Shown: positions 7,044 to 15,090, counted from the stretch's first letter. The stretch is 22,404 bases of DNA from JANMDR01 sp031376425 (GCA_031376425.1 JANMDR010000293.1:1-22404); one strand, 5' to 3'. Made by a program: numbers and translations. Notes: generated by a model from the letters alone, not told the origin.

Positions 7044-8291
7044 ATGCTTTATCGAGTACATGAGATGCAGCGTGCCGTGATGGAACCGTGGCGCTTTTTG
7101 GCGCAGGCCGGTTCTGAGGTATTAAAAAGCCCATTTTCACCGGTGCACTATATGCCAGCAGGCAAGCACATGGTAGCGGGGTTAGATTTAATGCTGCGCA
7201 TGACTAACCGCTATGGCCGCCCTGAATTTGATATTCCTAGCGTGTTAGTAAAAGATAAAGAAACACCTATTACCGAAGTGGTGAGCTTGGCTAAGCCATT
7301 TTGTAATTTACTGCATTTTGATAAAGGTGCTGCCAGCAAAGCCCAGCCTAAGGTGCTGATATTTGCGCCCCTTTCTGGCCATTTTGCTACTTTGCTGCGC
7401 GATACCGTGCGCACCATGCTGCCTGAGCATGATGTGTATATTACCGATTGGAAAGACGCGCGCGATATTCCCATGAGCGCAGGTGAATTTAGCTTTGATG
7501 ATTACGTGGCCTATGTGCGCGAATTTATTACCCATTTGCAGCATGAAGCCGGTAAAAATATTCATATAATTTCTGTGTGCCAGCCTACAGTGCCGGTGCT
7601 TGCTGCGGTTTCATTGATGGCGCAAGAAAAGCAAACTACGCCGCTAACCATGACGATGATGGGCGGGCCGATAGATACCCGCCGCAGCCCTACTTCGGTT
7701 AATGATTTTGCTACCAAGCGCCCGCTTATTTGGTTTGAGCAAAACGTAATTCAACGTGTGCCATTAAAATACGCAGGGGCAATGCGCCGTGTGTATCCAG
7801 GCTTTTTGCAACTGGCTGGCTTTGTAGCGATGAACCCTGAAAAGCATCTTGAATCACATCAAGATTACTATAAAGATTTAGTGAAGGGCGATGGCGAAAG
7901 CGCTGAACATCATCGCAAGTTTTACGATGAGTATAATGCGGTAATGGACCTGCCCGCTGAATATTATTTAGATACCATAGTGCGCGTGTTTCAAGAACAA
8001 CGCATTGCGCGTGGTACCTTAGAGGTGGCGGGCAAATTGGTAACACCTGCCGCCATTAAAAGCACCGCCTTGTATACCATTGAAGGCGAGCTTGATGATA
8101 TTTCTGGCAGTGGCCAAACCCAAGCTGCGCATGATTTATGTGCGGGTGTGCCTGCAGCCCATAAAGAACATTTAACAGCGCCTGGTGTAGGCCACTACGG
8201 TATATTTAGCGGCAGAAAATATCGTGAAATTATTTACCCGCAGGTGCGTAAATTTATTGCAAAATACGAAAAATCAGGTGCAAAAAAATAG
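7044..8291 (+). CDS. phaZ: Intracellular polyhydroxybutyrate depolymerase PhaZ
   Basis: 415 residues from ATG at 7044; the in-frame TTG at 7029 is less likely because family members begin MLYxxHExQR, as here (MLYRVHEMQR). PhaZ1-type depolymerases attack native PHB granules in the cytoplasm and release 3-hydroxybutyrate oligomers. The nucleophile motif SVCQPTVPVLAA places the catalytic cysteine at 179; D351 in GELDDISGSGQT and H384 in GVGHYGIFSGRKY complete the triad. Each is offset by exactly four from the Cys183/Asp355/His388 I recall for the Ralstonia PhaZ1 enzyme. YITDWKDARDIPMSAG is another family landmark. No signal peptide, consistent with an intracellular enzyme. It is followed 21 bases later by a PhaM-like gene, probably co-transcribed, so the pair would act at the granule. 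The ribosome site is weak. Confidence 0.93.
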   Translation: MLYRVHEMQRAVMEPWRFLAQAGSEVLKSPFSPVHYMPAGKHMVAGLDLMLRMTNRYGRPEFDIPSVLVKDKETPITEVVSLAKPFCNLLHFDKGAASKAQPKVLIFAPLSGHFATLLRDTVRTMLPEHDVYITDWKDARDIPMSAGEFSFDDYVAYVREFITHLQHEAGKNIHIISVCQPTVPVLAAVSLMAQEKQTTPLTMTMMGGPIDTRRSPTSVNDFATKRPLIWFEQNVIQRVPLKYAGAMRRVYPGFLQLAGFVAMNPEKHLESHQDYYKDLVKGDGESAEHHRKFYDEYNAVMDLPAEYYLDTIVRVFQEQRIARGTLEVAGKLVTPAAIKSTALYTIEGELDDISGSGQTQAAHDLCAGVPAAHKEHLTAPGVGHYGIFSGRKYREIIYPQVRKFIAKYEKSGAKK

Positions 8292-8312
8292 CGTTAATCT
8301 TGGAGATTGATG

Positions 8313-8848
8313 ATGGCAGATTCAGATAAAACTAACTACTTCGATATGTTTGCAAAAATGGCTAACCCCGGTGGTTTGCCATTTCAAAACTTATTTTTTT
8401 CGCCATTAGATAAAGAAGCGATCACTAAAAAAATTGGTGAGCTTGAAACCGTGCGTACTTGGCTGCAAACGAGCTTAGGTGTGCTGGATGCCTCGGTAAA
8501 AGCGCTGGAGTTTCAGCTTTCTATGTTAGAAAAAGCGCAAAAAAAGCGGCCGATTTTGGCTTGGGTGCCGATACTAATGGCACCGACGCGCACGATGGTG
8601 AAACGCTATTGCAACAAGCCGCAAAAATGGCAAACCCCAGCGTGTGGGGTGAACAGTTGATGAGCGCGCTAAAACAAGCAGCCCATAGTTTTGGTGTTGA
8701 TAACACAGCAGCAGAAGCCCCCGTAAAACCAAAACCCGCGCCCAAGAGACCGGCGGCGGCCAAAGCGAAAAAAGCTGCACCGGTAAAGACTACAAAAGCT
8801 GCAAAGGCTGCGCCCGCGAAGGCTGCACGGCGGCGTACGGCGGCGTAG
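8313..8848 (+). CDS. phaM: PhaM-like PHB granule protein, split by a -1 frameshift
   Basis: The start with best spacing is ATG at 8313, seven bases after GGAG; TTG 8307 and ATG 8310 are in frame. Frame 0 encodes an N-terminal PhaM-like part: DMFAKMANPGGLPFQNLFF, then DKEAITKKIGELETVRTWL and a helical LDASVKALEFQLSMLEKAQKK. Frame 0 then runs into an unrelated tail and stops at 8660 (115 residues). The natural C-terminal half lies in the -1 frame from 8546 to 8848: GETLLQQAAKMANPSVWGEQ, then a Lys/Ala/Pro-rich histone-H1-like tail ending AARRRTAA, as in PhaM proteins that attach PHB granules to DNA. Reading A AAA AAG at 8540-8546 with a -1 slip gives a continuous 178-residue protein. Alternatives are a one-base loss from an A run (seven instead of eight) or a sequencing error. 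Identification as PhaM is by pattern and neighbour phaZ. Confidence 0.72.
8540..8584 (+). other. Candidate programmed -1 frameshift site (A AAA AAG)
   Basis: The heptamer A AAA AAG at 8540-8546 is in the correct phase: frame-0 codons are CAA AAA AAG. It is the same slippery sequence as in E. coli dnaX. Downstream GGTGCC (8564-8569) and GGCACC (8579-8584) form a 6-bp stem with a 9-base loop. It starts 17 bases after the heptamer, further than in well-studied cases. No obvious internal Shine-Dalgarno stimulator lies about 10 bases upstream. Confidence 0.45.
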
Positions 8849-8856
8849 ATTAACGC

Positions 8857-8953
8857 GTAGGTTGGGCAGGTGTGTTGCCCAACATCGGTAATAGAATTTG
8901 AGTAAGTGCAATATGTGTGTGCCGACGTTGGGCTACACACCAGCCCAACCTAC
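8857..8953. repeat. Inverted pair of GTAGGTTGGGC-type palindromic repeats
   Basis: The left unit 8857-8890 begins CGTAGGTTGGGCAGGTGTG; the right unit 8920-8953 ends CCAGCCCAACCTACG and is its reverse complement with a few mismatches. Each unit is itself a hairpin (TTGGGC/GCCCAA). The pair lies directly downstream of the phaM-like gene and could end its transcript. Confidence 0.7.
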
Positions 8954-8977
8954 GATACTGTGTTAATTTAGGAACCC

Positions 8978-9106
8978 GCTACCTCCGTAGGGGCGTATTG
9001 CATACGCCCTCGTCGCCAAACCAAACCATCCGCAATCGCGCGACCACCGCACATGTAAATTTCGCATCACGGTGTCGCCACGAGGGCGCATGCATTGCGC
9101 CCCTAC
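8978..9106. repeat. ~130-bp composite REP-type element, copy 1
   Basis: Contains GGGCGTAT-TGC-ATACGCCC at 8991-9009 and the opposed GGGCGCAT-GCA-TTGCGCCC at 9084-9102, separated by about 75 bases. It is closely similar throughout to 9205-9334, including the spacer CCAAACCATCCGCAATCGCG. The structure resembles a REP doublet (REPIN); no RAYT transposase is seen in the window. Confidence 0.75.
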
Positions 9107-9204
9107 AAAAGCGTGGTGCGTACATCACCGTGACCTTGGCGCTCCGCTCATTGGCATAAGCCGTGTCCACCCTTAGTGAAATCACAATCGGCAATTAGAT
9201 GTGC

Positions 9205-9334
9205 GCTGCCTCCGTAGGGGCGTGTTGCATACGCCCTCGTCGCCAAACCAAACCATCCGCAATCGCGCGGCCGCCCGCGCATATAAATTTCGCATCACGG
9301 TGTCGTCACGAGGGCGCATGCAATGCGGCCCTAC
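9205..9334. repeat. ~130-bp composite REP-type element, copy 2
   Basis: Second copy of 8978-9106 in the same orientation, with GGGCGTGT-TGC-ATACGCCC at 9218-9236 and GGGCGCAT-GCA-ATGCGGCC at 9312-9330. By eye about 90% identical with one single-base indel, indicating a local duplication or repeated insertion. Confidence 0.75.
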
Positions 9335-9414
9335 ACTTACGTGGTATTACATTGGTATGTGCGGTAAACTAGGCCCATTCCTGCTTAATTTCGCCGCCAA
9401 TTCGGAGCAACCCA

Positions 9415-10770
9415 ATGCGCCAACTATTTACAAAACTCATCGCCACACTCGTCATCGCCTTTTCTGCGGCTGCTATGCCCACTGCGCACGCCGCCTACAC
9501 CATTGACCAAAACCCAAACAACGCCACTACCTTAAGCGGTATTTGGTACAACATTGACGAATCCGGCTGGGGCATTACGTTTACGCAGCAATTCAATATT
9601 ATTTTTGCCACGATGTTTACCTACGATAACGCTGGGTTGCCAACATGGTATGTGGCTTCTAACTGCAATATCGCTAATGACGGCTGCACGGGCGACTTTT
9701 ACGCTATTGCCAAGGGCACGGCACCCACCAAACCTTGGGTAGCCCTTGATCCGGCGGATTTGAAGCGTGTAGGCGCGTTTACCGCTACTTTCACCGACAT
9801 TAACAACGCCTCCATTGCGTATTCGATTAACGGCGTAAATGGTTTCAAGCGCGTTACGCGCCAATTATGGAGCACTATCGCGCCCACGATCACCACCGTG
9901 GAATGGACCAAATCGGCTGATCTTAACGCAGGGCTACCGCAGGGCATTGAGGTTTATCGCGGTGAAGGCCGTGGCTTACAAGCGGTGTACGCTACCCTTG
10001 ATCCGGCACAAGCGGCTACCACGCAATGGAATGTGGCGTCAGTAGCACCGGGAAGTAAAACGCCGCTTGAGTTTGCGCAAACTGAAGCAAAAAAAGCATG
10101 GGTAGTGATGAATGGCGGCTATTTTGGCGCGTCTACAATTAACCAAAGCTTTAGCATCGTAGTAAAAAATAGCGCGGTGGCGGCCACTGGTGTAAAGCAA
10201 CTCACCCGCAACGGCCAAATTTATTACCCTACCCGCGCAGCATTCGGCACCAATGCCGATGGCGAAAGCATCGCTACCTATACCTACCCTATCGGTACGG
10301 CTAATACCCTCACCCGCTACCCATTACCGGCACCCAATGATTCCGCCAAAGCACCGCTACAATTACCCGATGCAAATTTCCCACCCGGTGGTCAAGCATG
10401 GACACCCGTAAAAGCTATCGGCGGTGGCCCAATGCTGCTAAAAAATCGTAGCAAACTGATTACCCAAGTAGAGGAAGTTTTTGATGCAGCAAGCGGCATA
10501 AGCGGCAATAGCGAGGCACCGAGAAGTGCGATTGCCAAACTAGCCAATGGCAAAATTTTATTTTTAGTTATTGATGGCCGCAGCACCTTAAGTAGGGGCG
10601 TAACGCTAAATGAATTAGCCGATATTTTGCTAAGCCTAGGGGCTACAGATGCGATTAATTTAGACGGCGGCGGATCAACCACGATGGTGGTTAACGGTGT
10701 GGTCGCCAATAAACCTAGCGACGGTGTGCAGCGGTCAATACCGTCGGTGGTGGTGTTTGCGGATAAGTAG
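9415..10770 (+). CDS. Secreted phosphodiester glycosidase (NAGPA domain) with N-terminal accessory domain
   Basis: 451 residues with a Sec signal peptide (MRQLFTKLIATLVIAFSAAA, likely cut after AHA at 26). Ribosome site GGAG lies seven bases upstream. Residues ~40-152 form a Trp/Gly-rich domain (SGIWYNIDESGWGITF, GLPTWYVAS, a Cys pair at 84 and 91) of a type common in exported proteobacterial proteins. Residues ~160-450 are a phosphodiester glycosidase/NAGPA domain: MNGGYF 232-237, GGGPM 336-340, PRSAIA 369-374, IDGRS 386-390 and NLDGGGSTTM 415-424, all signature blocks. The family removes a sugar from a phosphodiester-linked glycan, as in lysosomal uncovering enzyme and bacterial wall or exopolysaccharide proteins. 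Expected location is the periplasm or outside; the substrate is unknown. It converges on the minus-strand gene ending at 10788, with 17 bases between and no terminator hairpin visible. Confidence 0.88.
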   Translation: MRQLFTKLIATLVIAFSAAAMPTAHAAYTIDQNPNNATTLSGIWYNIDESGWGITFTQQFNIIFATMFTYDNAGLPTWYVASNCNIANDGCTGDFYAIAKGTAPTKPWVALDPADLKRVGAFTATFTDINNASIAYSINGVNGFKRVTRQLWSTIAPTITTVEWTKSADLNAGLPQGIEVYRGEGRGLQAVYATLDPAQAATTQWNVASVAPGSKTPLEFAQTEAKKAWVVMNGGYFGASTINQSFSIVVKNSAVAATGVKQLTRNGQIYYPTRAAFGTNADGESIATYTYPIGTANTLTRYPLPAPNDSAKAPLQLPDANFPPGGQAWTPVKAIGGGPMLLKNRSKLITQVEEVFDAASGISGNSEAPRSAIAKLANGKILFLVIDGRSTLSRGVTLNELADILLSLGATDAINLDGGGSTTMVVNGVVANKPSDGVQRSIPSVVVFADK

Positions 10771-10787
10771 CGAACGCTAAACCTAAA

Positions 10788-11273
10788 CTATTCAAGGTCT
10801 TCCACAAGCCTAGCTGAACTCGGATCATCCTTTAGATGGACAACATCTACAACTTGCCCTAGTGAGTATTTTCTATAACTGCTGCCTGATACCCCTATGC
10901 TTACTTTTGCATAGCCTTCTTGAAATTGGTTTTTCATCCGCATTTTAGAAGCGGCTAACAGGGCGTCCATTTTGGCGTCAAAGGTTTCTGGTTTGGCATC
11001 GGGTTTGGCATCGGGTTTAGCCTTAGCTTCTGCAGTGCTTGCCGTATCAATAAATAAACTTAGGTCCATCGTGTAATTGCTTTTGGTGCCTTTGCGGCTA
11101 CTTGATGAGCGCTCGCTTTTATACAAAACAGCGCCTTTTGCTCGTACGCCATTATTGAGCAAATAGGCATTGTCCATTTTTACTTTCACCACGATGGCGA
11201 TAACAACCAGAAGTACGATGCCACTAAATGTATATAAAGCTATTTTGATTTTCTGACTCAGTGTTTTTTTCAT
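10788..11273 (-). CDS. Small membrane-anchored protein, DUF3592-like
   Basis: 161 residues. A basic N-terminus and one membrane helix (about residues 11-31, IALYTFSGIVLLVVIAIVV) are followed by a soluble domain. The domain starts GVRAKGAVLYKSERSSSSR and ends YRKYSLGQVVDVVHLKDDP, which matches the outline of DUF3592-type domains (G..xxGxV, then YxxGxxVxVxYxPxxP). Between them is a low-complexity insert AKPDAKPDAKPE encoded by a 12-base tandem repeat near 10991-11023. Function unknown. It is probably the last gene of the minus-strand set with the two upstream genes; the gap is 75 bases. The ribosome site is weak. The DUF3592 assignment is by pattern only. Confidence 0.65.
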   Translation of the reverse strand: MKKTLSQKIKIALYTFSGIVLLVVIAIVVKVKMDNAYLLNNGVRAKGAVLYKSERSSSSRKGTKSNYTMDLSLFIDTASTAEAKAKPDAKPDAKPETFDAKMDALLAASKMRMKNQFQEGYAKVSIGVSGSSYRKYSLGQVVDVVHLKDDPSSARLVEDLE

Positions 11274-11348
11274 TTAGTGGCATCCAGCGCGTTAACGGTT
11301 GAAATAAAACAATAGCTACGGCTTCAAGTGCTTTGCGATCACCTAAAC

Positions 11349-12506
11349 CTATTTAGCAAATTCGCATGGTAATTCACCGCCACCATGCCTCGCGTCGGTA
11401 GCTCTGGCGTTTTGAAATGTGCTGCCCACGTATTGCTGCTCTACCATAATCCCCAAACGCACATAGCACTTGCCGTCGTTGCCCTTAAAGACAACTGCAG
11501 CCTGCCGCATACGACCCATTACTGCGCCGGAAATTTGATGCCGAATAAGACCCCAATCCTTATGTTTTAAGATTGCTTTATAGGCTTTACCTTTCATCTC
11601 ATCGCTTAAATATTTATTGAAAGCGTCGATAAATAATTTTTCAGTCGCACCATCCACCATTGCGGGCGCGGGCAATCTTCGATTTTTAATTTCCTCGGCA
11701 TTGTTGTTTTGAATATTTTTTTGCAGGTCTTCAACGGAGCCATATTTGGCGATTTCAGCAGTCTTTAGCTGATACATTTGTTCGTAGCCCGCTTCACCGG
11801 GAAATATCTTACGCGCAGCATCCCATTTGGCCTGCTCCAGTTGCATTCTGACGAAAAAAAGTTTTACCCGCTCTGCACTAGTGTCGCCCAGCATTTCGTT
11901 TTTGTCTGGCGGCGTAGTGCCTTTAACCTCAACACCTTTAGCGCCTGCCCCACCAACAACTCTGCTATCCAATCCTGCAAAAACCATTTTAAGGCCTTGA
12001 TTGGAACGGTCACGCGCGCCAAAATCCATCGCCAGCAACTCAGCGGCTTTAGCGTTGTATTCCGTTAATGCGGCTTCCAGCTTTGCTGAAGTAGGGCTTC
12101 CGGTTGTGAGGCTTTGATTAAATAAATACTCAAATATTTTGTCGGCATTCACCTTCGCCCATCGTTTATCGCTGCCGCTTTTCATGTTATCGACAATCTG
12201 TTGCGTCTTCGCCGATTGATCGCTATTAATTTTATCCACCTTTACTTGGCCGCCGTTCAGCGCTTCATCCATGGCGGCGGTATCGTAAGACGGATCTTTT
12301 TGTTTAATCGCAGCGCGTGCTTTTTCCATATTGCTCAAGGTAGTGGGGGTGCCCCTACCGCTTTGAAAAATGGCCGCCTGCCGCCAAAAGGTTCTCACTT
12401 CCATTTTTGCTGGGCCGGCATAGCTAGGGTCTTGCGCTAATACGTTGGTGATACCGGTCAAACTGAGTATGCAGATAGTGCTGATGGCAGCGATGAAAAT
12501 TTTCAT
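11349..12506 (-). CDS. Secreted protein of unknown function
   Basis: 385 residues with a Sec signal peptide (MKIFIAAISTICILSLTGIT, likely cut after VLA near 24). I do not recognise the mature protein. It is hydrophilic, Ala/Lys-rich and mostly predicted helical (KMEVRTFWRQAAIFQSG, LEAALTEYNAKAAELLAMD, RMQLEQAKWDAARKIFPG). It ends in a more strand-like part with two cysteines (DGKCYVRLGIMVEQQYVG and GELPCEF) that could form a disulfide. The start lies two bases beyond the stop of the 17-residue-repeat gene, so the two are translated as a coupled pair; an AAGGG sits about 13 bases upstream. Tight coupling and shared export suggest the two products act together in the periplasm or at the surface. 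Confidence 0.8.
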   Translation of the reverse strand: MKIFIAAISTICILSLTGITNVLAQDPSYAGPAKMEVRTFWRQAAIFQSGRGTPTTLSNMEKARAAIKQKDPSYDTAAMDEALNGGQVKVDKINSDQSAKTQQIVDNMKSGSDKRWAKVNADKIFEYLFNQSLTTGSPTSAKLEAALTEYNAKAAELLAMDFGARDRSNQGLKMVFAGLDSRVVGGAGAKGVEVKGTTPPDKNEMLGDTSAERVKLFFVRMQLEQAKWDAARKIFPGEAGYEQMYQLKTAEIAKYGSVEDLQKNIQNNNAEEIKNRRLPAPAMVDGATEKLFIDAFNKYLSDEMKGKAYKAILKHKDWGLIRHQISGAVMGRMRQAAVVFKGNDGKCYVRLGIMVEQQYVGSTFQNARATDARHGGGELPCEFAK

Positions 12507-12508
12507 TT

Positions 12509-12886
12509 TTATTTATTTCCCTTCACCACAAACCACCACAGCGCCACATAAATTGGCTCTGCTTTTGCGCCCTTGATCGACTTGGTAACATCATTCATCG
12601 AGCCGATAGTACCGCCACCCGCGTTAGTGATTGAACTGCCAGAAATCTTTACTACCGTAACGCCGCCTTTATTGCTAATGGTTTTGCCATCACTGCCAAC
12701 TTTGCCGAGCGTTACCCCGCCCGCGTTGCTTACGGTTTTACCATCACTATCAATTTTCCCTACCGTCACACCATTGGCGTTGCTAAGTGTTTTGCCATTG
12801 CTGTCCATTTTGTACTGCGCATTTGCAAGCACTGAAATACAGGCAAAGGCGGCCGCCGCAACAATCGATTTTAAATTTATTTTCAT
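12509..12886 (-). CDS. Exported small repeat protein (five-fold beta-flower-like)
   Basis: 125 residues with a signal peptide (cut probably after ANA near 23). The mature part is built of tandem ~17-residue units: KMDSNGKTLSNANGVTVG, KIDSDGKTVSNAGGVTLG, KVGSDGKTISNKGGVTVV, KISGSSITNAGGGTIG. Each is a pair of short strands with turns, as in proteins annotated '5-fold beta-flower', where five such units form a ring. Four to five units are countable here, with the N-terminal one degenerate at its border. The tail PIYVALWWFVVKGNK is hydrophobic and could pack in the ring or touch the membrane. It is followed after two bases by the secreted 385-residue protein. Function unknown; the fold assignment is inference from repeat pattern. 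Confidence 0.75.
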   Translation of the reverse strand: MKINLKSIVAAAAFACISVLANAQYKMDSNGKTLSNANGVTVGKIDSDGKTVSNAGGVTLGKVGSDGKTISNKGGVTVVKISGSSITNAGGGTIGSMNDVTKSIKGAKAEPIYVALWWFVVKGNK

Positions 12887-12952
12887 GATTTTTACTTTCT
12901 AAAGTTGGTTGGTTCAAGAGATGGAAAAGCAAGGAGCGGTAACAACACTAAA

Positions 12953-12981
12953 GGCTGCGGAAACTATCAGTTTCCGCAGCC
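12953..12981 (-). terminator. Terminator after the NHL-repeat gene
   Basis: Perfect 13-bp stem GGCTGCGGAAACT / AGTTTCCGCAGCC with a three-base loop, 34 bases beyond the NHL gene stop on the minus strand. It is followed there by TTTAGTGTT, a short U-tract. It separates this gene from the downstream three-gene set. Confidence 0.75.
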
Positions 12982-13014
12982 CCTTAACTAGCCTAGAGCT
13001 TGTCCAGCAAAAAC

Positions 13015-14829
13015 TTACGGTGCCGCTGTCACGCTGTGATTAAGGCTGCGCGAAACCGCTGGGAAGTTGTAAGTATCGCCAACAAATTCACTCGTAATAA
13101 CTACACTACCCGGTAAGGCAAAAGCAGTGGTGCACGTTGCCTCACGAATGTGCAACACGTTGCTTGACCGTAGTGTGAGCGGCACTGCGCTGCAGCCGGT
13201 GATGGCAACCCCATTGGCTTTAAATGTGATCACGTTGGAGGCACTTGGGGATGACACACCGGCAATATCCGTTACCCAAGCTTTAAACTTTGCAGGGGCG
13301 TTAACAGCGCTTGTAGATTGGGCAACGGTAGTGAGTGGTGTGTACACTTGGGAGCGCTCTGTGGCCATAAATAAAGCGTTTGCAGCCGTTTCGCTATTTA
13401 TATTTACCTGCGGAATGAGCGCGGTAAATGTTGCTTCCATCTGGCATGGTCCGTTTACCGTCACTGCGTATGTAGATGTACCTGTACCCATTGGCACCAA
13501 GGCAATCGGCTGGCTAGTTTGCGTGTAGGTGCAATTGCTGGCCACGCGCAACACATGACGTGGGTTAGCAGTGACCGAAACGTTGACCGTACCGCCGAAG
13601 GCAACACTTTGTTCACCTGCAGGCGTGATAGTGCCCAAGGTCGCGGTAACGGTGTTTAGGTAGGCATTGAAGGTTGAAGGCCCTGGAACCGTAGGAGCAA
13701 CAACTAATGGCGGATAAGCAATTTTGCGGATGGTATGGCCGAAGTAGCTCACAATATGCAAATGGTTGTTGCTACCGCGCGACAAGCCAGCCGGCGCATG
13801 TATCTCTGCCACAAGCGCTGATCCGCCGTCACCGGAATTGGCAGCGGTACTTGGGAGACCGCCAAATTGAGTTCCTGCACCAATGACCGTGCTAATGGTG
13901 CCATTAGCAGCCACCTTACGCACGCGATTACCGTCTACTTCAGCCACGTAAAATCCATCTTCACCGTCACTTTCCAAACCCCAAGGCTGATTGACTGCTG
14001 CCAGCGTGGCGGCACCACTATCGCCAGTACTTTGCCCTACACCGGTGCCAGCCACCGTAGTGATATTGCCACCCGGAATGATTTTGCGTACTCTGTTGTG
14101 CCCATTGGCCGCCACAAGAAGGCTGCCATCGGCCTGAATCATAATGCCAGAGAGCGTGCCTAATGGTGCCGTGAGGGCTGCAACATTGTCAGCCGCAAAC
14201 GCCGTAACAGTACTACCAGTGCCAGCAATCCGTGTAATTACACCGGTAGCGCCATCAATTTTGCGCACCACCCCATAAGTATTATCGGTGAAGTAGATAT
14301 TATTGGCAGTATCAACGCGTATGCCCCATACGCTGCCCACCCGAGCCACTGTAGCCTGCCCGCCATCGCCTAAATTGTCAGGTGTGCCGTTACCAGCAAC
14401 AGTAGAAATAACGCCCGACGGATTCACTTTACGAATCGCACCCCGTGCGCCGATAAACACATTGCCAGCAGCGTCAACTGCCAGCGACGAAGGCATGTCA
14501 AGTTGCGCGCTACTAGCCTGCCCGCCGTCACCACTGAAGCCCAAAGTACCGTCGCCAGCGAAGGCGGTGATAATGCCACCAACGTCAACTTTGCGTACAC
14601 GATTATTTCCGAAATCGGCAATCAACACGCTCCCGTCCGCACGCGCCAGCACCGCAAGAGGAGCCGACAACGTTGCAGCGGTGGCGGCAGCATTATCCCC
14701 CGACGAGCCCTGAGTGCCATTAGTGCCCGCAATGCGGCTCACGTTTTGCGCCGATACCCACATGGGCAAACAAAGGGCCACAGCACAAAACTGTACCGTA
14801 ACGGTGGTGATTATTTTTAAGAGTTGCAT
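13015..14829 (-). CDS. Secreted NHL-repeat beta-propeller protein
   Basis: 604 residues from ATG at 14829, chosen because AAGGAG lies six bases upstream and a signal peptide follows (MQLLKIITTVTVQFCAVALC, cut near VSA-QN). The frame extends to 14919, but that start gives no export signal at the right place. Six NHL-type blades are visible by their NRVRK-like ends: SVLIADFGNNRVRKV, VFIGARGAIRKV, IYFTDNTYGVVRKI, LLVAANGHNRVRKI, FYVAEVDGNRVRKV and LHIVSYFGHTIRKI. This fits a six-bladed propeller over about residues 30-385. Recurrent SGDGG/GDGGQA loops are typical of the exported SBBP/NHL group. The C-terminal ~215 residues hold an Ig-like or 'bacterial repeat' module (GTITPAGEQSVAFGGTVNVS) and two Cys pairs. 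A surface or periplasmic binding role is likely; no catalytic motif is seen. Confidence 0.87.
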   Translation of the reverse strand: MQLLKIITTVTVQFCAVALCLPMWVSAQNVSRIAGTNGTQGSSGDNAAATAATLSAPLAVLARADGSVLIADFGNNRVRKVDVGGIITAFAGDGTLGFSGDGGQASSAQLDMPSSLAVDAAGNVFIGARGAIRKVNPSGVISTVAGNGTPDNLGDGGQATVARVGSVWGIRVDTANNIYFTDNTYGVVRKIDGATGVITRIAGTGSTVTAFAADNVAALTAPLGTLSGIMIQADGSLLVAANGHNRVRKIIPGGNITTVAGTGVGQSTGDSGAATLAAVNQPWGLESDGEDGFYVAEVDGNRVRKVAANGTISTVIGAGTQFGGLPSTAANSGDGGSALVAEIHAPAGLSRGSNNHLHIVSYFGHTIRKIAYPPLVVAPTVPGPSTFNAYLNTVTATLGTITPAGEQSVAFGGTVNVSVTANPRHVLRVASNCTYTQTSQPIALVPMGTGTSTYAVTVNGPCQMEATFTALIPQVNINSETAANALFMATERSQVYTPLTTVAQSTSAVNAPAKFKAWVTDIAGVSSPSASNVITFKANGVAITGCSAVPLTLRSSNVLHIREATCTTAFALPGSVVITSEFVGDTYNFPAVSRSLNHSVTAAP

Positions 14830-15060
14830 TTTGGACTCCTTGGATAAATTGGATGCTGCAAAAGTGATCTGGGGGCGTGAGACGAAAAAAGCCAAAAACA
14901 GAGAAAAACACTCCCTCAATTAAGTAAACGGAATAGAAAGACGAAAAACAGGTGGAATCGAAAATAAATATTTCATCGACGCGTTTAGGCGCGGTGAGGT
15001 AGGTCAATTAAGCGCTAAAGTGCGATTTAGCACATTGCTAAGTGAACTTAGTATTACAAT

Positions 15061-15090
15061 ATGCCCTGCAAATGGTTGCAAATAGGGCAT
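15061..15090. promoter_or_regulatory. Interrupted inverted repeat, possible operator or hairpin
   Basis: Outer arms ATGCCC and GGGCAT, inner arms TGCAA and TTGCA with a four-base loop and an AATA bulge. It is centrally placed between two divergent genes; role unknown. Confidence 0.3.

Larger units (their letters stand above)
8849..9414. other. Repeat-rich intergenic region, no gene
   Basis: 566 bases without a credible gene. It holds an inverted pair of GTAGGTTGGGC-type repeats (8857-8953) and two ~130-bp copies of a composite element (8978-9106 and 9205-9334), each carrying two opposed palindromes. The last ~80 bases are the leader of the glycosidase gene, with GGAG seven bases before its start. 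Short open frames here are repeat translations. Confidence 0.75.

Noticed and set aside
8459..8848. Independent gene starting at 8459
   Set aside because: Its first ~29 codons overlap the conserved PhaM-like helix in the wrong frame; only the part after the slippery site looks like protein, so it is the 3' half of the same gene.
8849..9414. CRISPR array
   Set aside because: Repeats are few, of unequal spacing and internally palindromic over most of their length; spacer segments are themselves duplicated and no cas gene is present.
14303..14713. Plus-strand open frame of 136 codons
   Set aside because: Antisense to the NHL propeller repeats; its repetitive Pro/Ser pattern simply mirrors them.
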